Shown one piece after another: positions 1-11,577 of a stretch of DNA of 40,000 nt. The notes beneath the pieces are model-generated. The model worked only from the letters and a program-made list of their open reading frames with translations. It did no database searches and was not told the DNA's origin. The DNA is from Bigelowiella natans CCMP2755 (lineage: Eukaryota > Cercozoa > Chlorarachniophyceae). Made by a program: the position numbers and the translations under genes. Every line of letters starts with the position of its first letter. Positions within the stretch are counted from its first letter, which is position 1. The stretch is taken from NCBI GenBank assembly GCA_000320545.1, contig ADNK01000647.1:1-40000 (forward strand), read 5' to 3'.

Positions 1-313
1 TTTTTTTGCCCCCCCATATTACACCACATTCATATAACTATTTGTATTTTGTTCTGTTTTGCTTATACCTCGGGCAAGGGCTGGAACTGTCGTCGTGTCC
101 CATTCTCTCGCTATAGCTCTCTCTCGCTCTAACATGAAATATGCGCCCACGCTGCACACACACACTCTGACACACACACAGTGCCTCACAGATACAGTCT
201 CCCACTTGTTGAGTCGCCTCCCCTCTTCTGAGAGAGAGAGAGAGAGAGAGAGGGTGGGGGGAGAGAGAGAGGGGGAGAGAAGGAAAGACTGAGAAAGGAG
301 CGCAGAGAAGGAG

Positions 314-384
<71 letters not shown>

Positions 385-1804
385 CGCATGTACAAACCGT
401 GAAGTTATGATGATTCTTGGTGCCGAGGTAATTTGAAAGGAGCTGATTGAAGGCCTCTCTCTTCTCCTGGGAGAGTCTATACAAAACGACCGAGAAGATA
501 AGACATGATTTGTCTTTTACCACATGCCAGTGAGCGGCTTGTAGGGGGGGGGGGGGCAGCATAACGATGACAAACGTTCCTTCATTGCATCCAGCTGTAC
601 ATATCATTTAGCATGGTATCGAACGACCTGAATTCTGCCATGGTTGTCGCGACAGGGCTCGTGGCCCTTTTTGCGTCCGGCTGGAATCTCTCTCTGAGCT
701 TTTGCCCAACCAACAAGGCCACCTGCTCCAAAACGTCTTTGAATCCGCCGTCTCTGTCTCTGTCTTCGCTGCTGCTGCCACTGCTGCTGCCTTGCGTTGC
801 CGTCCTCTCTACTGCACTTCCGGCCTTCTTATCATCATCATCCTCACCATCATCATCATCAGCTGGTGGCGTTGCGGTGCGGTCAAGTAGTAGCTTCATC
901 AGGTGGCGTGGGAGCCGCTTGACTTGCTTCATCGCGTAACGGTACATATCCAGCTTGGGGAAGACAGCCGCTGCCTCCTGAGACATTAATGGATGGCACA
1001 TCGTAGGAGGGTGTTTGTGCGTAGCAGCGTGAATAAAGAGAGTCCCAAAACACACTCTCACGCACGCACAAAAATAGAAGGGGGGAAATCAATGACATAA
1101 TTAATGCATAAGACGCCCCACATACAGCAGCTTAGCACAGCACTCCTCACAAAAGATAAGGTAGTAGTAGATGTTCGGTGATAGTCACCAGTCTTCCATA
1201 CGTGAAAGCTTTACGCTCACACCCTCTTCTGGTTGCATAGAGAGCCCCCCCCCTTCCCCCTTCCTCCCGCCCACTCCTTTCCCCAAGCCCCAGGTAGGCT
1301 CGTTGATTGCACCTTAGCTAATTTCGTCGCATGCCAGTCAGACTTCCGTTGGAGAGCATAGCTCGGAAGGATGTAATCGTACGTACGAGAAGTGCACTAG
1401 ATGGGATAATGGGGAAAACGATTGTGAGAAGAGACACGTGTAGCGAGGAAGGGGGGCGAGGAGGCTAAAGCAGTATTGAGAATGATGTCATAATACTGTG
1501 CAAGATTGCTCATCGAAGCGAAGACAGATGTCATAATCTCATCAATATTGACTGCTGCTGGTTGTGGCGGCGGCGCGGCTGCAAATATGTATTTGCAATG
1601 AGCAATGACCATCTCCTTGTGCTGTACTTCCTCGTCGTGGATCAACTAACCTGGTTCTTTGCATGGAAGCTTTTCGTCACTGGCAGAATCTTGAATATCT
1701 TGATATCAGGGTCGATATTTCTGTTAATGGCTTCGACCATGGCCTCCTCGTTACCGACGATGAGCAGTTTCAGAGAAATTACCTGGGATATGCCAACACA
1801 TGGC

Positions 1805-1838
<34 letters not shown>

Positions 1839-2044
1839 TTGATATGGCCATAGTTGGGGCTTGCGTCTCTCATGAATGGGTGGTAATTGTAGCGTCTATG
1901 TAACCTGCTAAGGAGAAGCTATATAAAAGAAACCTGCATCCATTAACTACTACTCTGCTACTAGTACTGCCTGGCATGATGCGCTGACGCCTTTATCTGT
2001 GCGGGCTGTGCGAGTCCAACGGATCTTCTTCAGATTGCGTCGAT

Positions 2045-2097
<53 letters not shown>

Positions 2098-2098
2098 T

Positions 2099-2141
<43 letters not shown>

Positions 2142-2886
2142 GGGGGGGGAGGACTTAGATACGTTTAGCGTGTTAGATATGATAGCCATTCGGAAGGGAA
2201 GAATTGACGAGGAAGTAGTAAAAGAGGGGTGGAAAACAGCAGAGATATCGTTTTTTGGATCTGAGAGAATGTGTGACCAATTTGTCAATGCCGCCGCCCT
2301 GAAACATGGCCTCCTACCAGATAACCAACGCATTAGGTTTTCTTTCATTTGTATCATCATCCTCAGAAGCAGGAGGCAGGGGGGAGGGGACGAGGTGGTA
2401 AGATTAAACTCGCGTGCCTTTGGACACTGGCAAGCCAGTGATACTACCTCTACTGCTGCCTCTATCGTTTTCGCTCCAGGATTTATTTGAAGCCCTTGGT
2501 ATTGGCCGCCGTGGTAGCCGAAGAGCACTGCAACGAACTTCTTCTTGCCCGGCTGTCGTTGAACGCCCTGTTGGCAAGCACAAGCAGCGAAACAGATGAT
2601 GACGATAAATCGTGTTGAGCCAGTCGTATCCCATAAGTCACACGCCGCGAGGAATGCGGGTGGACCGCCTTCTACATACCTCCTCATTCGGCCGTCCACT
2701 TTCCTCCCACTTTCTCCTGCAGATGCAACATTAGCTCGTTCAGTGAGCAGCGAAGGGCGATAAAAGTTAGTTGATGGAGGAGAGGGTAATAACGCACTTA
2801 TTCTCTTGCCATTCCTCCGGCTTGGCCGTCTTTTTCGCCGAAAGGTCGCGCTTGCGCTTCCGGTCCTTGCGCTGGCTGAACGGCAT
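1..2886 (-). CDS. PUS1: tRNA pseudouridine synthase, PUS1 type (3' part beyond window)
   Basis: Converts U to pseudouridine in tRNA, and in other RNAs in known family members. The start ATG is at 2886. Exon 1 (2798-2886) encodes a basic leader, RKDRKRKR, fitting a nuclear signal. Later exons that join in frame are 2680-2716, 2448-2567 (FGYHGGQYQGLQINPGAKTIE), 2278-2313, 1968-2027 (TARTDKGVSA, with the catalytic Asp), 1651-1782 (INRNIDPDIKIFKILPVTKS, FHAKNQ), probably one starting at 1615, then 628-977, 398-476 (NQLLSNYLGTKNHHNFT, the PUS1 GTHNFHNFT box) and 190-227. The exon at 628-977 carries an acidic, Ser-rich insertion (DDDDGEDDDDKK) absent from human PUS1. The exon between 1500 and 977, and everything after 190, are not resolved. 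The last expected motif, GQSFMLHQIRKM, is not in the window, so the gene is cut by the left edge. Several introns consist largely of dinucleotide repeats. Confidence 0.88.
229..253. repeat. (GA)n microsatellite in PUS1 intron
   Basis: A GA run on the + strand, read as (CT)n on the gene strand. It lies directly upstream of the CAG acceptor of the exon 190-227 and can serve as its polypyrimidine tract. Confidence 0.9.
318..389. repeat. (AT)n-(GT)n-(GC)n compound microsatellite
   Basis: About 36 nt of AT, then GT, then GC alternation, just downstream of the donor of the PUS1 exon 398-476. The whole block alternates purine and pyrimidine and lies inside the intron. Confidence 0.9.
2046..2149. 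repeat. (GA)n plus poly-G tract in PUS1 intron
   Basis: About 85 nt of GA repeat, broken once near 2095, followed by a run of 19 G. On the gene strand this is poly-C then (CT)n, ending about 18 nt before the acceptor of exon 1968-2027. Confidence 0.9.
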
Positions 2887-4161
2887 GTGGATGGTGGTGG
2901 ATCCCTTTGTTGAGTTCAGGCTTCACAGCCCTATTTAGATAAATTTTTCATTGATATATTCGGTGCATATTGAAAATAATATGGAGTAGAAATTCATTTT
3001 CACTGCCGTTCACCGTATTTCGATTTGCAATGGACTGTTATTAATACAAAGATGTTTCTAGCATAATATTTGTTCCCACCCAGAAGCTAAGATTCCGCTC
3101 GCTTGCCCAGGTTGCACGCATCCGACACAGACATCTCAGGACAAAAACGGGAGAAAATGCTTGAGGATGAAAATTGAGCGTCGCATCGGGTCAGAAGAGG
3201 CGCTGCGCATGACCACCATCAATGAAATGAGACTTTCTACCTTTCTTAGCGCATGAGGAGCAACCGCTAGACCGTGCAGCATGCACTGCGTCCATCACTC
3301 ACTTCGTTCATTTCACGCTTGTCCAATGAACGCAAACGACAATGAGTTCATCGTTGTGGATGCACACGTGCTGCACCTGCTACCCGGTCACCAAAAACCA
3401 CCGTGCACGCAAGACATGAAGTGGCTGGCTCAATGACCAAAACAGTGCTGAGCGCAGCTGGTGGCCAACGAAGTCTGGCTAGCTAGCAGCGCTGTGTCGT
3501 ACTCGCGTGAAATCTCGCCTGCTGGGCGCGGCTCAATCTGAGCAATGCACACACCAGGTGACGTTTGAGGATGTACGTGCGCAAATGAAAAGCAGAACCC
3601 ATTGACAGAATGAAATTGGGCGGGAAAACAAAGAGCACACAGGATTTTCATGCCACGCGCACTGTCACGCAGCCAGCTAGCAGCGCACCAGCTTTTTGAT
3701 GCAATTCTCTCCATTGCTGCAAGTGTGCGCTCATGCTTCGTCCCTGTCATTGAAGATGTGAAGAAAAAGTGAGGCGTCCATCACAAACATCACTGCGCGC
3801 ACTAGCGCGAAAGGTACCAAAGGGTGGCGCATCGTTGTGCCAACTATCTAGCTGTGGGCGTGTGACTTGTTTGTGATCTAGCTGGCAACAGATGGGCGCA
3901 GCGCGGGGGCGCACGACACGCTATCGAATCTTCACCGCGTTGTCCGCCATGCGACGCATGATGCATGAAAAGTGCTGCTATCATCATCTCTGGTAACATA
4001 ACTTGATAAGGAAAAAGATTGGTGATTTTACATACGATACTGAGCACTACTCAAGGCAAAGCTGAGCAGGATCAAGGCTGCTTAGCGCGTGGAAATAATG
4101 CCAAAATCTAATCCACGCCCTGATTTTCTGATCCCCTATGTCATCGTTCTTCGCAGCACAT
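2887..4161. other. Spacer between PUS1 start and USP32 end
   Basis: No convincing coding sequence was found on either strand. The spacer holds the PUS1 promoter side and the 3' flank of the USP gene. It contains scattered GCTAGC-type palindromes: CTAGCTAGC near 3479-3488, AGCTAGC near 3667, TCTAGCTG near 3847 and 3878, and a GCGC-rich patch near 3796-3810. AGCTAGCAGCGC occurs twice, about 190 nt apart. Confidence 0.6.
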
Positions 4162-7100
4162 TCAGGAAATGGAGCACTTGATCATTTTCCCTCCACACGA
4201 TATCTCCCCACAGTTGGAGTCCGCCTTTGCTGCCTCTTCGAGGACACGTCTCTCCTGTGCGGTCAGCGGCTTGCCAACCAAAGGCTTGAGCGATGGCGGG
4301 AGAAAGTTCAAGCCGTCGAAATCACGGCGCTTGTAGAACAGCATGTATGCATGTCTTGTCACCACCTCTGATTCCTTTATCTTGGTAACCCTGGAATCAT
4401 CAAAACAGAACCATCCCGAGACGCCCCCTTTCTTCGACTTGGCGTAGGCAACGTAGTGGCCGCCGTACGCACTGCCATAGTGGTTTATCACAGCGTAGAG
4501 ATCGTAGAGCTTCTCGCTGCTCTTCTGGCCCCGTGCTTGCTGCTGCGGTTTCTCACCCCCCTTTGCCTCCTGCCCTCCCCCCCCCTTCGTCTTCCCCTCA
4601 GCAGACTGATCAAGCGCGTTGCTTATATTCTGGATGGAGATATCCTCACTGGCGCTTTTGGTGAGGTAGGGCGTGATGTTGAACCCACTGAGAGGGGTGT
4701 CCACGTACGTTTGGATCTTGTACCTTGGCAGCAGCCTCTTGAGGTGGACGACGAGAATCGGTGGGGCGCTGAATAGCTCGATCTTCTTCTCTGCCTTCAG
4801 ATGTTTCTTGACGGCCGAGCAGTAGATCTCGTCGTTGAGCTTCTCGGTCTCGGTGAAGAGCTTGAAGCACATTTTGATGTCGACCTTGGGCTCGGGGAGC
4901 CGGGCAATTTCGCCCACGGACGAGTGGTCGCTGACTGACAGCAGCTCCTCCATGTTGAGGTACTTTTGCAAGAAGTTCTTGTTCCAGTCGATCGAAATGG
5001 TGGTCTCATCATCGAGCGACAGCTTCGTCCGGTTGAACTCCACCGGCGAGCCAAATGAGAACTTATTCCACGACTCCTTCGATGACCGTTTTCCCGACTT
5101 GTTCGTAAACTTCAGTACGAAGGGGGGGAAGGGACTGTCGTCCTCCTGGCTATGACCTGCCGCTTGGTCATCCTCTTTCTTCTCATTTCCTTCCCCCTGT
5201 TTCCCATCCTTGTCTTTCTTTGCATCCCCATCCTGCTCGAGGGCCTCGAAGAAGCTCCTTTGCCTCTTCATTAGGGGCGGCGGGGTGGTGAATCTCCTCG
5301 TTTTCTCCCAAACTAGCTCGTAGAGCGCCGCGCCAGTAATATCCGATGGGATGAAAAGGACGAACGGGAGGCCGAACAACTCCGGTTTGTTCGGGTTGAA
5401 GAAGTTGGCCTGGTTGGGGACCATCCGGCGGTGCAGGCATATCACCTGTACGTTCTTCTTGGGAATTAAGAGCTCGTCTCGAATGACGATCCGCCTGTTG
5501 CGCGCGACCGTGTCGAGAGGCCTGAATCTGTCGTCGTCGACGCTGATGACTTCGTCTTCGTTGGCGGAGAAGCCCTCGAAGTGTATCTTGACCAGCCGTT
5601 TCTCGACGTCCATGGCGATCACCACGCCTCTGTACCAACCGCCCAGACGATCTTTCACATCAAACCACTTCCCCATCTTAATCGTCATGTCGGATTTGTC
5701 GGCCTTCTTCTCCTCACCCTCGCCCGCCCCGAACACCGGCACCTCGTACGCGACGATGTCGACTCGCTCCAGCTTGCGCAAGGGCAAGGTCTGCGAGAGG
5801 AACTGGAACACGTAGGAGTTGGTCACATCGCACAGCGCCAGCCGCTTGGGGGGGATGGCCACCTCCTTCATCTCAGCGATCGCCTCTTTCACAGCCATCA
5901 GGGTTGCGTTGTGCTTGAGATTCAACGACACCTTCAAAGGCGCCCTGTCGGGGTTTTGGAACATGACCTTTAGCGATACCCTGATATCGCTCTCCTCTGG
6001 CACGGGCAGCGAGAGCATGTTGAACGCCTCGAATTTCCGGTTGTCTGCGGCCGGGGCGTCGGGCCAGCGGATCTGCGACTTGATCACGCCGGAGAAGAGG
6101 TCGACTATCACGGAGCGATCTCTCTTCAAGTAGCACTCGATATGCTCTCGTGCGACCTCCTGATCGGACCTGCCGTTGGAGTCAGGGATTTGGACGTACG
6201 GCTTCTCCTTGACGCGGCACAGATCCTCGTGCAAGCCATCCAGGAGGCTCATCAGCAGCTCCTGAGAGTCCTGCTGCTGATACCCCTCGAATTGGGGGTT
6301 TTTCCGTGCCATGACCAGCTTCACCCCGCGTGGGAAAACGGGGAAGGAGGCCCTCCACATCTCCTTAATGTGCCTTCCGTAGTAGCTAGCCACGCGGCCG
6401 CCCATCCCCAGCTTGTTCTCCCGGTTGATTTCGCGCGCGTACAACTCCTGGAGGAAGTACTGTGTGAGCGGCACGGTGTTCGACAGGCATTGGAGTGCCG
6501 CGTTCATGAAGCACGTGTTGCCGAGGTTGAAGAGCCCGACACACCCGGTTTTGTAGCCACCGACTTGTCTATCAAAACCGCTATTGATCTGATCTTTCTT
6601 CTTCTTCTTCTTGCTGTTGTCCTGACCCGGGATTCCTTCCCATTTCCCAGCCTTCTTTCCATCCTCACCTCCGATGCGCCTCTCGATTAAGATCTTCTGC
6701 CCATCGACGAGCTGGGCGTTCTCGAGAGACATCGTCGACTCCAACAGCTCCGGGTCCATCGCCACCACCGCCTTCGATGCAGCTGCCTTCTCGTCACCGC
6801 CTTCTTGCGGGCTTTGGTAGTAGCTCCAGAGCCTCGTATTCTGTGGATTCAGCTGCAGCAGCGAGCACACCTTCAGCTTGAACTTGTCCAGGGTTCCTGA
6901 GCGCGAGAACTCGCACTTGGTGGAGATCTTGTTGTCGATCGTGTGGCAGTCGAGCACCCAGGGGTAGAACTCCACCGTGAGCCTCTCGTCGTCCTTCGTG
7001 AGGTCCGCCCTTGTGGCGATGACCCTCCTCTGTATCAAAGGACCGCCCCCGTACCACTTTCCAAGCGCGCTCCAGATTCTCGGCCTCACGACGATGAAGT

Positions 7101-8893
7101 CCGCGCCCACCTTCAGGCCGCGCCGAAGATCTGTGTGCGAGCTTTCTGCTAGCACGAACGAGTTGTCGATCTCCGCCGGAGGGGGACCCCCGCCCCCTCC
7201 GACCGCAGCTTCTCTTCGCATCTTCTCGTCGCCCAGAGCAGCCCTGTTGCTCTTTGTCTCTCCTGGCTTCTCTTCCTCCTTCTGCTGCTGCTGCTGCTGC
7301 TGCTGCACTGGAGGTTGGCCATCAGGTAGCATATGGATGAATCGGAGCGGTATGCCGGTGTACCCGGACCATTTCTGCGCCCATTTGTGCGAGATTATGA
7401 ACACGGACTCGCCGGCTTTCCACTTCTCCTCGTCGCACTCGCCCACCAGAGTGAGCACGACCTTCGCCTCCTCGGCCGCGTCGCGCGGCCGGATTCCGAG
7501 CCGTAGTGACGCGATCTGAGAGATCTTCGAGAAGAAGCCCAGCGCGAGGTGAGACTGCAAGGAGGATTTGAGAAACTCCTGCACCGTGACCTTCTCGTCC
7601 TCCGCCGACTTCACGAGGCCCTTAATCAGGATCGTAACCTCCTCTGGCAATTTAAAGTCGGCAAGAGAGGAGGAAGAGCCGTTCCCAGCGTTGTTCACCG
7701 TGCCGGGAAGCCTCCCCGCTGCGTCTGCTGCACCTGCCGCTGCCACGGCAGAGTCGCGGGTTCCTCCGACCTTCTCCTCTACGGGAGATTTAGGCGCCGA
7801 CAGCTTCCTTCGCAGTCCCTCCATAGCCCCCAGGCTTTTGACCATGGACACTAACTCCTCTTCGGACAGCCTTCCGTCTCTATCTGCGTCGAAGATGTTG
7901 AAGCAGAACCGCAGCTTCTCCGGAAGCGATCCACGGCAGCACGACGACATGCCCACGATGAATTCGTTCAGATCGACCACGCCATCCTTGTTGGAGTCGA
8001 ACGCCGCGAAGATCCGCTCGAAGAGCTCGTCCGGCGTGTCTAGGAAGAGGTCCCGCAGCCTCGCCCTCGACACGACCCGTCCCGTGGAATCCGCGAGCAG
8101 CTTGTTGTACTGGTTCTGCAGCTCACCGACCTCCTTCTCGTCGAAGTGCGTAGCCTCTGCGATGCTGATACCGCGACCGCGCTTGTTCTCCCATATGCTC
8201 GGCTTGCCGTCACTGGTGCGGCCTCGTTTCAGGACTGGCATGGATTCCGGCATTACGTCGACCCCAGTGTCTGGCTTTATGTTGAAGATCCAGGTCACAA
8301 GCCCCGGCGTCATCGTCTCTTTGGCCCATTCGCGGAACTCCGCGAATGTGATCTCTCGCTTGGCCCGGTCTCTTCTGTCCCTGTCCGCGTCGCCATTGCC
8401 ACTGTTCTTCTTCTTCTACATCGTAGATGGGGGAAGGGGTGCTGGTTTTAGCACAATAGATTCAGACTAGGCCCGCCTCCCCGTCTCAACTCTTCCTCTC
8501 CCCAGCAGAATAGCCTCTACTCTGCGCCTCTTTGTTCACACTCTACTTCTCACCTTTCTCACCACACCCACCCCACTCTCACCAGCATATTTCCCTTACT
8601 TACTTACCCCTTGGAACGCTGCTTCCGTGAGCAGTCTATCTGCGAGAACGCTCCGGCTGCCGACCTGTTGGTTGGTTTTTACCGCCACGCATTCCAATCA
8701 ATAAACGCACACACACACACACACGGAGAGATACAAAGGCAAACCCACACGTGGAACATGTGAATGATAGAGACATGTAAACAACGAAGACGCATCAAAG
8801 AATAGATCGAGGGGGGGCTGGACAACCTGGGCAATTTGCTCCGAAAGCTCCGTATCCTCAAGTAAGCATATCATCTCATACATTTCCTGATAA

Positions 8894-8929
<36 letters not shown>

Positions 8930-9751
8930 GCGCATACAGACACAATATAGAACCGCACGAACGAATCTATCAAAACATGGAAGGTTAGTGAGGTCGGTGT
9001 GCCTACATCTCCATTCTGGTTGCCCCCCCCCCTTCCCGTTCCCTCCTTCCCATTATTGTTCGTTCCTCCCTTCCCTCCTTCGCACGCATACCTCCTTGCT
9101 AAGGCTTTTCGACATGTTTGAGTCCATGAGGTTGAAGAGAAGCCGTAGCTTCTCGTCTTCCTGTGTGTATGTAAGGAGTTGTATATGTATGTATAGATGC
9201 TTAAGTACATATGCAAGCGAACAGCGAACAGCGTGTTTGCTACTGATATTCTTTCTCGATGTTTCGGTCTCCGTGTGTCTGCGATTACCGTCCCTTTCAG
9301 GATCACTGCCATGCCCGCGAGAAAGGCGTCCTTACTCAACGGCGGTGCGGGCTGGTGCTGGAGAAGAGATTGTGGAAAAGGTAGTGTAAGTCTCTCTTAG
9401 TACAAAGAGCAGCGTAAGTCTCTCTTTTTTTGTTAGCACTAAGAGGAGACTCCAGGTTGGAAAGGGCTACGTCATCCCAAATTACTCTATTCTATCTCCT
9501 CTTCGTGTATCTGTCGCGCTGCCTCAAGGCGCGCCGGACGCCGACGCTGTCGTCGTCGTCGTCGTCGCAATTAAATTTATCCCCACCTTCATCAGTTTCT
9601 TCACGCGTCCCGTCCGGTGATTGTACCGCCTCTCTACTTTCGGAGGAAGCTTTCCCGACATTGCCTGTGTACACAAGAAAGGGCAGCGACACGATTGCCT
9701 GTGAGGAATTGAGTAACATGCGAACTTGTTCTCTCTCTCTCTCTCTCCCTC

Positions 9752-9798
<47 letters not shown>

Positions 9799-10338
9799 GT
9801 TCAGACGAAAATGGACTTGTTTGTCGATATTTCTGGAAATCAAATATTTATCGGGTCGTCTGGGCACCTCAAATAGCCTTTCACAAAGTTCCGGCGGCAT
9901 GTGCGACCTGGGATTCAAGGTAAAATGCAGTTAGCGAAAAGCAAGATTCTATGAAAGCTGGTGCGACGGAGTAAGGCTACGATAAATACAAAATCGTATC
10001 CGCTTCTTCTTCTTCTTCTTCTTCTCCGCCCCATGTCAATTACTACTTTGCTTGTTGATATTATTTGAATGAAAATACGTTCTTGAAACCAATGGAATCT
10101 CTTGGATGATATTTGTTACCCGAGAACAGCCTCAGCAAAGCCCTTGCGGGAGAGCAGGCCCTAAAAAAACGAAAGTGAGTATAAATCAGAACATGCTCCC
10201 AACATTTATGAGCTGTGCCAAAACCTTTGAGTTGGCAATCTTATCGAATCCTTCGCTAAACCGCTGCCATTCTTCTTCGGAGAAGCGTTCCTTGGCCACA
10301 TTGATGGGAATGAATGGCTTTGAGCCGCGAGCCCCCAT
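4162..10338 (-). CDS. USP32: Ubiquitin-specific protease, USP32 family (EF-hands, DUSP, split USP domain)
   Basis: Removes ubiquitin from proteins. Seven exons join in frame to 1548 residues (human USP32 has 1604): 10225-10338, 10120-10160, 9868-9907, 9289-9357, 9092-9160, 8827-8886 and 4162-8415. The start MGARGSK aligns with human MGAKESR and fits N-myristoylation. Next come a degenerate EF-like region, two canonical EF-hands (DSNKDGVVDLNE and DADRDGRLSEEE, about residues 267-320), a DUSP domain (VFIISHKWAQKWSGY) and a polyQ tract. The USP domain follows, with catalytic Cys about 766 (NLGNTCFMN) and His about 1451 (GGHYVAYAK). The C-terminus, CSIS, is a CaaX box, as human CVLQ is. A Tudor/chromo-like segment is inserted at about 1040-1105. 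The zinc-binding Cys pairs inside the USP domain are mostly lost. Membrane location by lipid anchors is inferred. Confidence 0.93.
7282..7305. repeat. CTG/CAG trinucleotide run coding poly-Gln
   Basis: A trinucleotide repeat in the large USP exon, read as CAG on the gene strand, coding a run of eight Gln in the linker between the DUSP domain and the next globular part. Confidence 0.85.
8895..8927. repeat. (CA)n microsatellite in USP32 intron
   Basis: A CA run read as (GT)n on the gene strand, about 10 nt upstream of the acceptor of exon 8827-8886. A shorter CA run lies at 8708-8724 in the next intron. Confidence 0.9.
9730..9795. repeat. (CT)n microsatellite in USP32 intron
   Basis: About 66 nt of CT with a few C insertions, in the 510-nt intron between exons 9868-9907 and 9289-9357. 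It is purine-rich on the gene strand, so it is not an acceptor tract. Confidence 0.9.
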
Positions 10339-11170
10339 GTCCTTCGTACAAGTAAAAACACAAAACGCAACTGCGGTCAGCACCAGTATCGTATACAAGC
10401 TACCCTAAATGCCAACCGCATACTGGCGGCATCGTTGATGTTTTGAATCATAAGTAAACACTGCACCACTCACACATCGCGAGGAAGAAAATATCGGCGA
10501 CGACTCTTTTGCTGAGACGCGAACTGGCTACGTACTCCAGACTCGTGATCCACCGCGTAAAAACCACATTCGTATTCGCGCAATGCTTCGACGAGTCGGC
10601 TCCCGTCCTTACCGTTTCCTCTGAAGCTGGATGTGCAGGTCTTTCTCAGATAGGCAGACGGTGCCAGCAGGTGGTGTTGAATCGATTTTCCAAGATATTT
10701 CTTAGTCTCTCCCCCCTCCGAAACGTATACTATCTAAGAACCCTTTACATTTTCACCCTGCGACAAACATAATTTCGTTGTCTTATTTGAATAACGACTC
10801 GAAGCAGGGCGACCAAACCGCTCTTGTGGAGGTGCAGATTACGAATGATGTTCCTTTGGAATCTGCCTCCGATGTTTTTAGCTAAAAATGCTGCCTATCA
10901 GCATTGGCGGACGGAGTTCCCAGTAAAACAGAAATTATAAGATATTTATGCTATACTGAACTTTAGAAAGGAAAAATAATCTTGGGAGCTACAGAAAGCC
11001 GGAAAGCTACAGCGACAAATAAAAATAGAATATTTTAGATAATTCCTGTTTGGAAATTTGACTCTTCTCTCACTCTTCACTCCCAGCCGAGCTGCCCAAG
11101 GATGCTGGTGCTCCTCTTCACCCTCCTTTGGGCCAGAGGGGGGGGAGGGGGGGCGGCCGATGCGGCGGAT
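10339..11170. other. Divergent spacer, USP32 (-) and helicase region (+)
   Basis: This spacer holds the USP upstream region and the upstream side of the + strand exons. An open frame at 10509-10772 (+) has no recognisable motif and no clear splice partner. 10900-11060 is AT-rich. No promoter motif can be supported by eye. Confidence 0.45.
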
Positions 11171-11518
11171 ATGGCAACAGATGGATCCATGGGCTTACAA
11201 CCACAATTTGTGAGGGTCATTGAGCAAATGCGAAGGTGCGCGCAAACACGATGGATAGCAACAGAACGATCGCTTCAACTGATCTCCGCGCTTTGTATTT
11301 TTTAGATTTACCGATTATCTGGTCGAAAGCCAAAGCACGGACACCGAAGAATATAGGGAAGCTATGTTTCGGAAGGTGATTGTAGACGCCGTAGCCAGCA
11401 ATCAACATGCCTCATGCTTCGAGTGGATGCAAGTGAAAATTCTGTTCTTTATATTAGTCTCTCTACAAGCAAGCAACGAATCAGGAACTCAACCATGTGG
11501 TGATGATGCACATGTATA

Positions 11519-11577
<59 letters not shown>

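Noticed and set aside
582-1061. A separate LYR-motif protein, from DMYRYAMKQVKRLP
   Set aside because: The segment splices in phase (donor at 628) to the exon with the PUS1 box NYLGTKNHHNFT and starts at a good acceptor (977), so it belongs to PUS1.
7568-8470. Open frame of 300 codons on the + strand
   Set aside because: It lies wholly antisense to the USP32 EF-hand and DUSP exon, which has clear homology. The antisense peptide is Ser/Arg-rich and has no motif.
8698-9339. A 213-codon frame on the - strand as its own gene
   Set aside because: It runs through three true USP exons and the introns between them, including a (GT)n tract coding poly-Val/Cys. Its start is a TTG.
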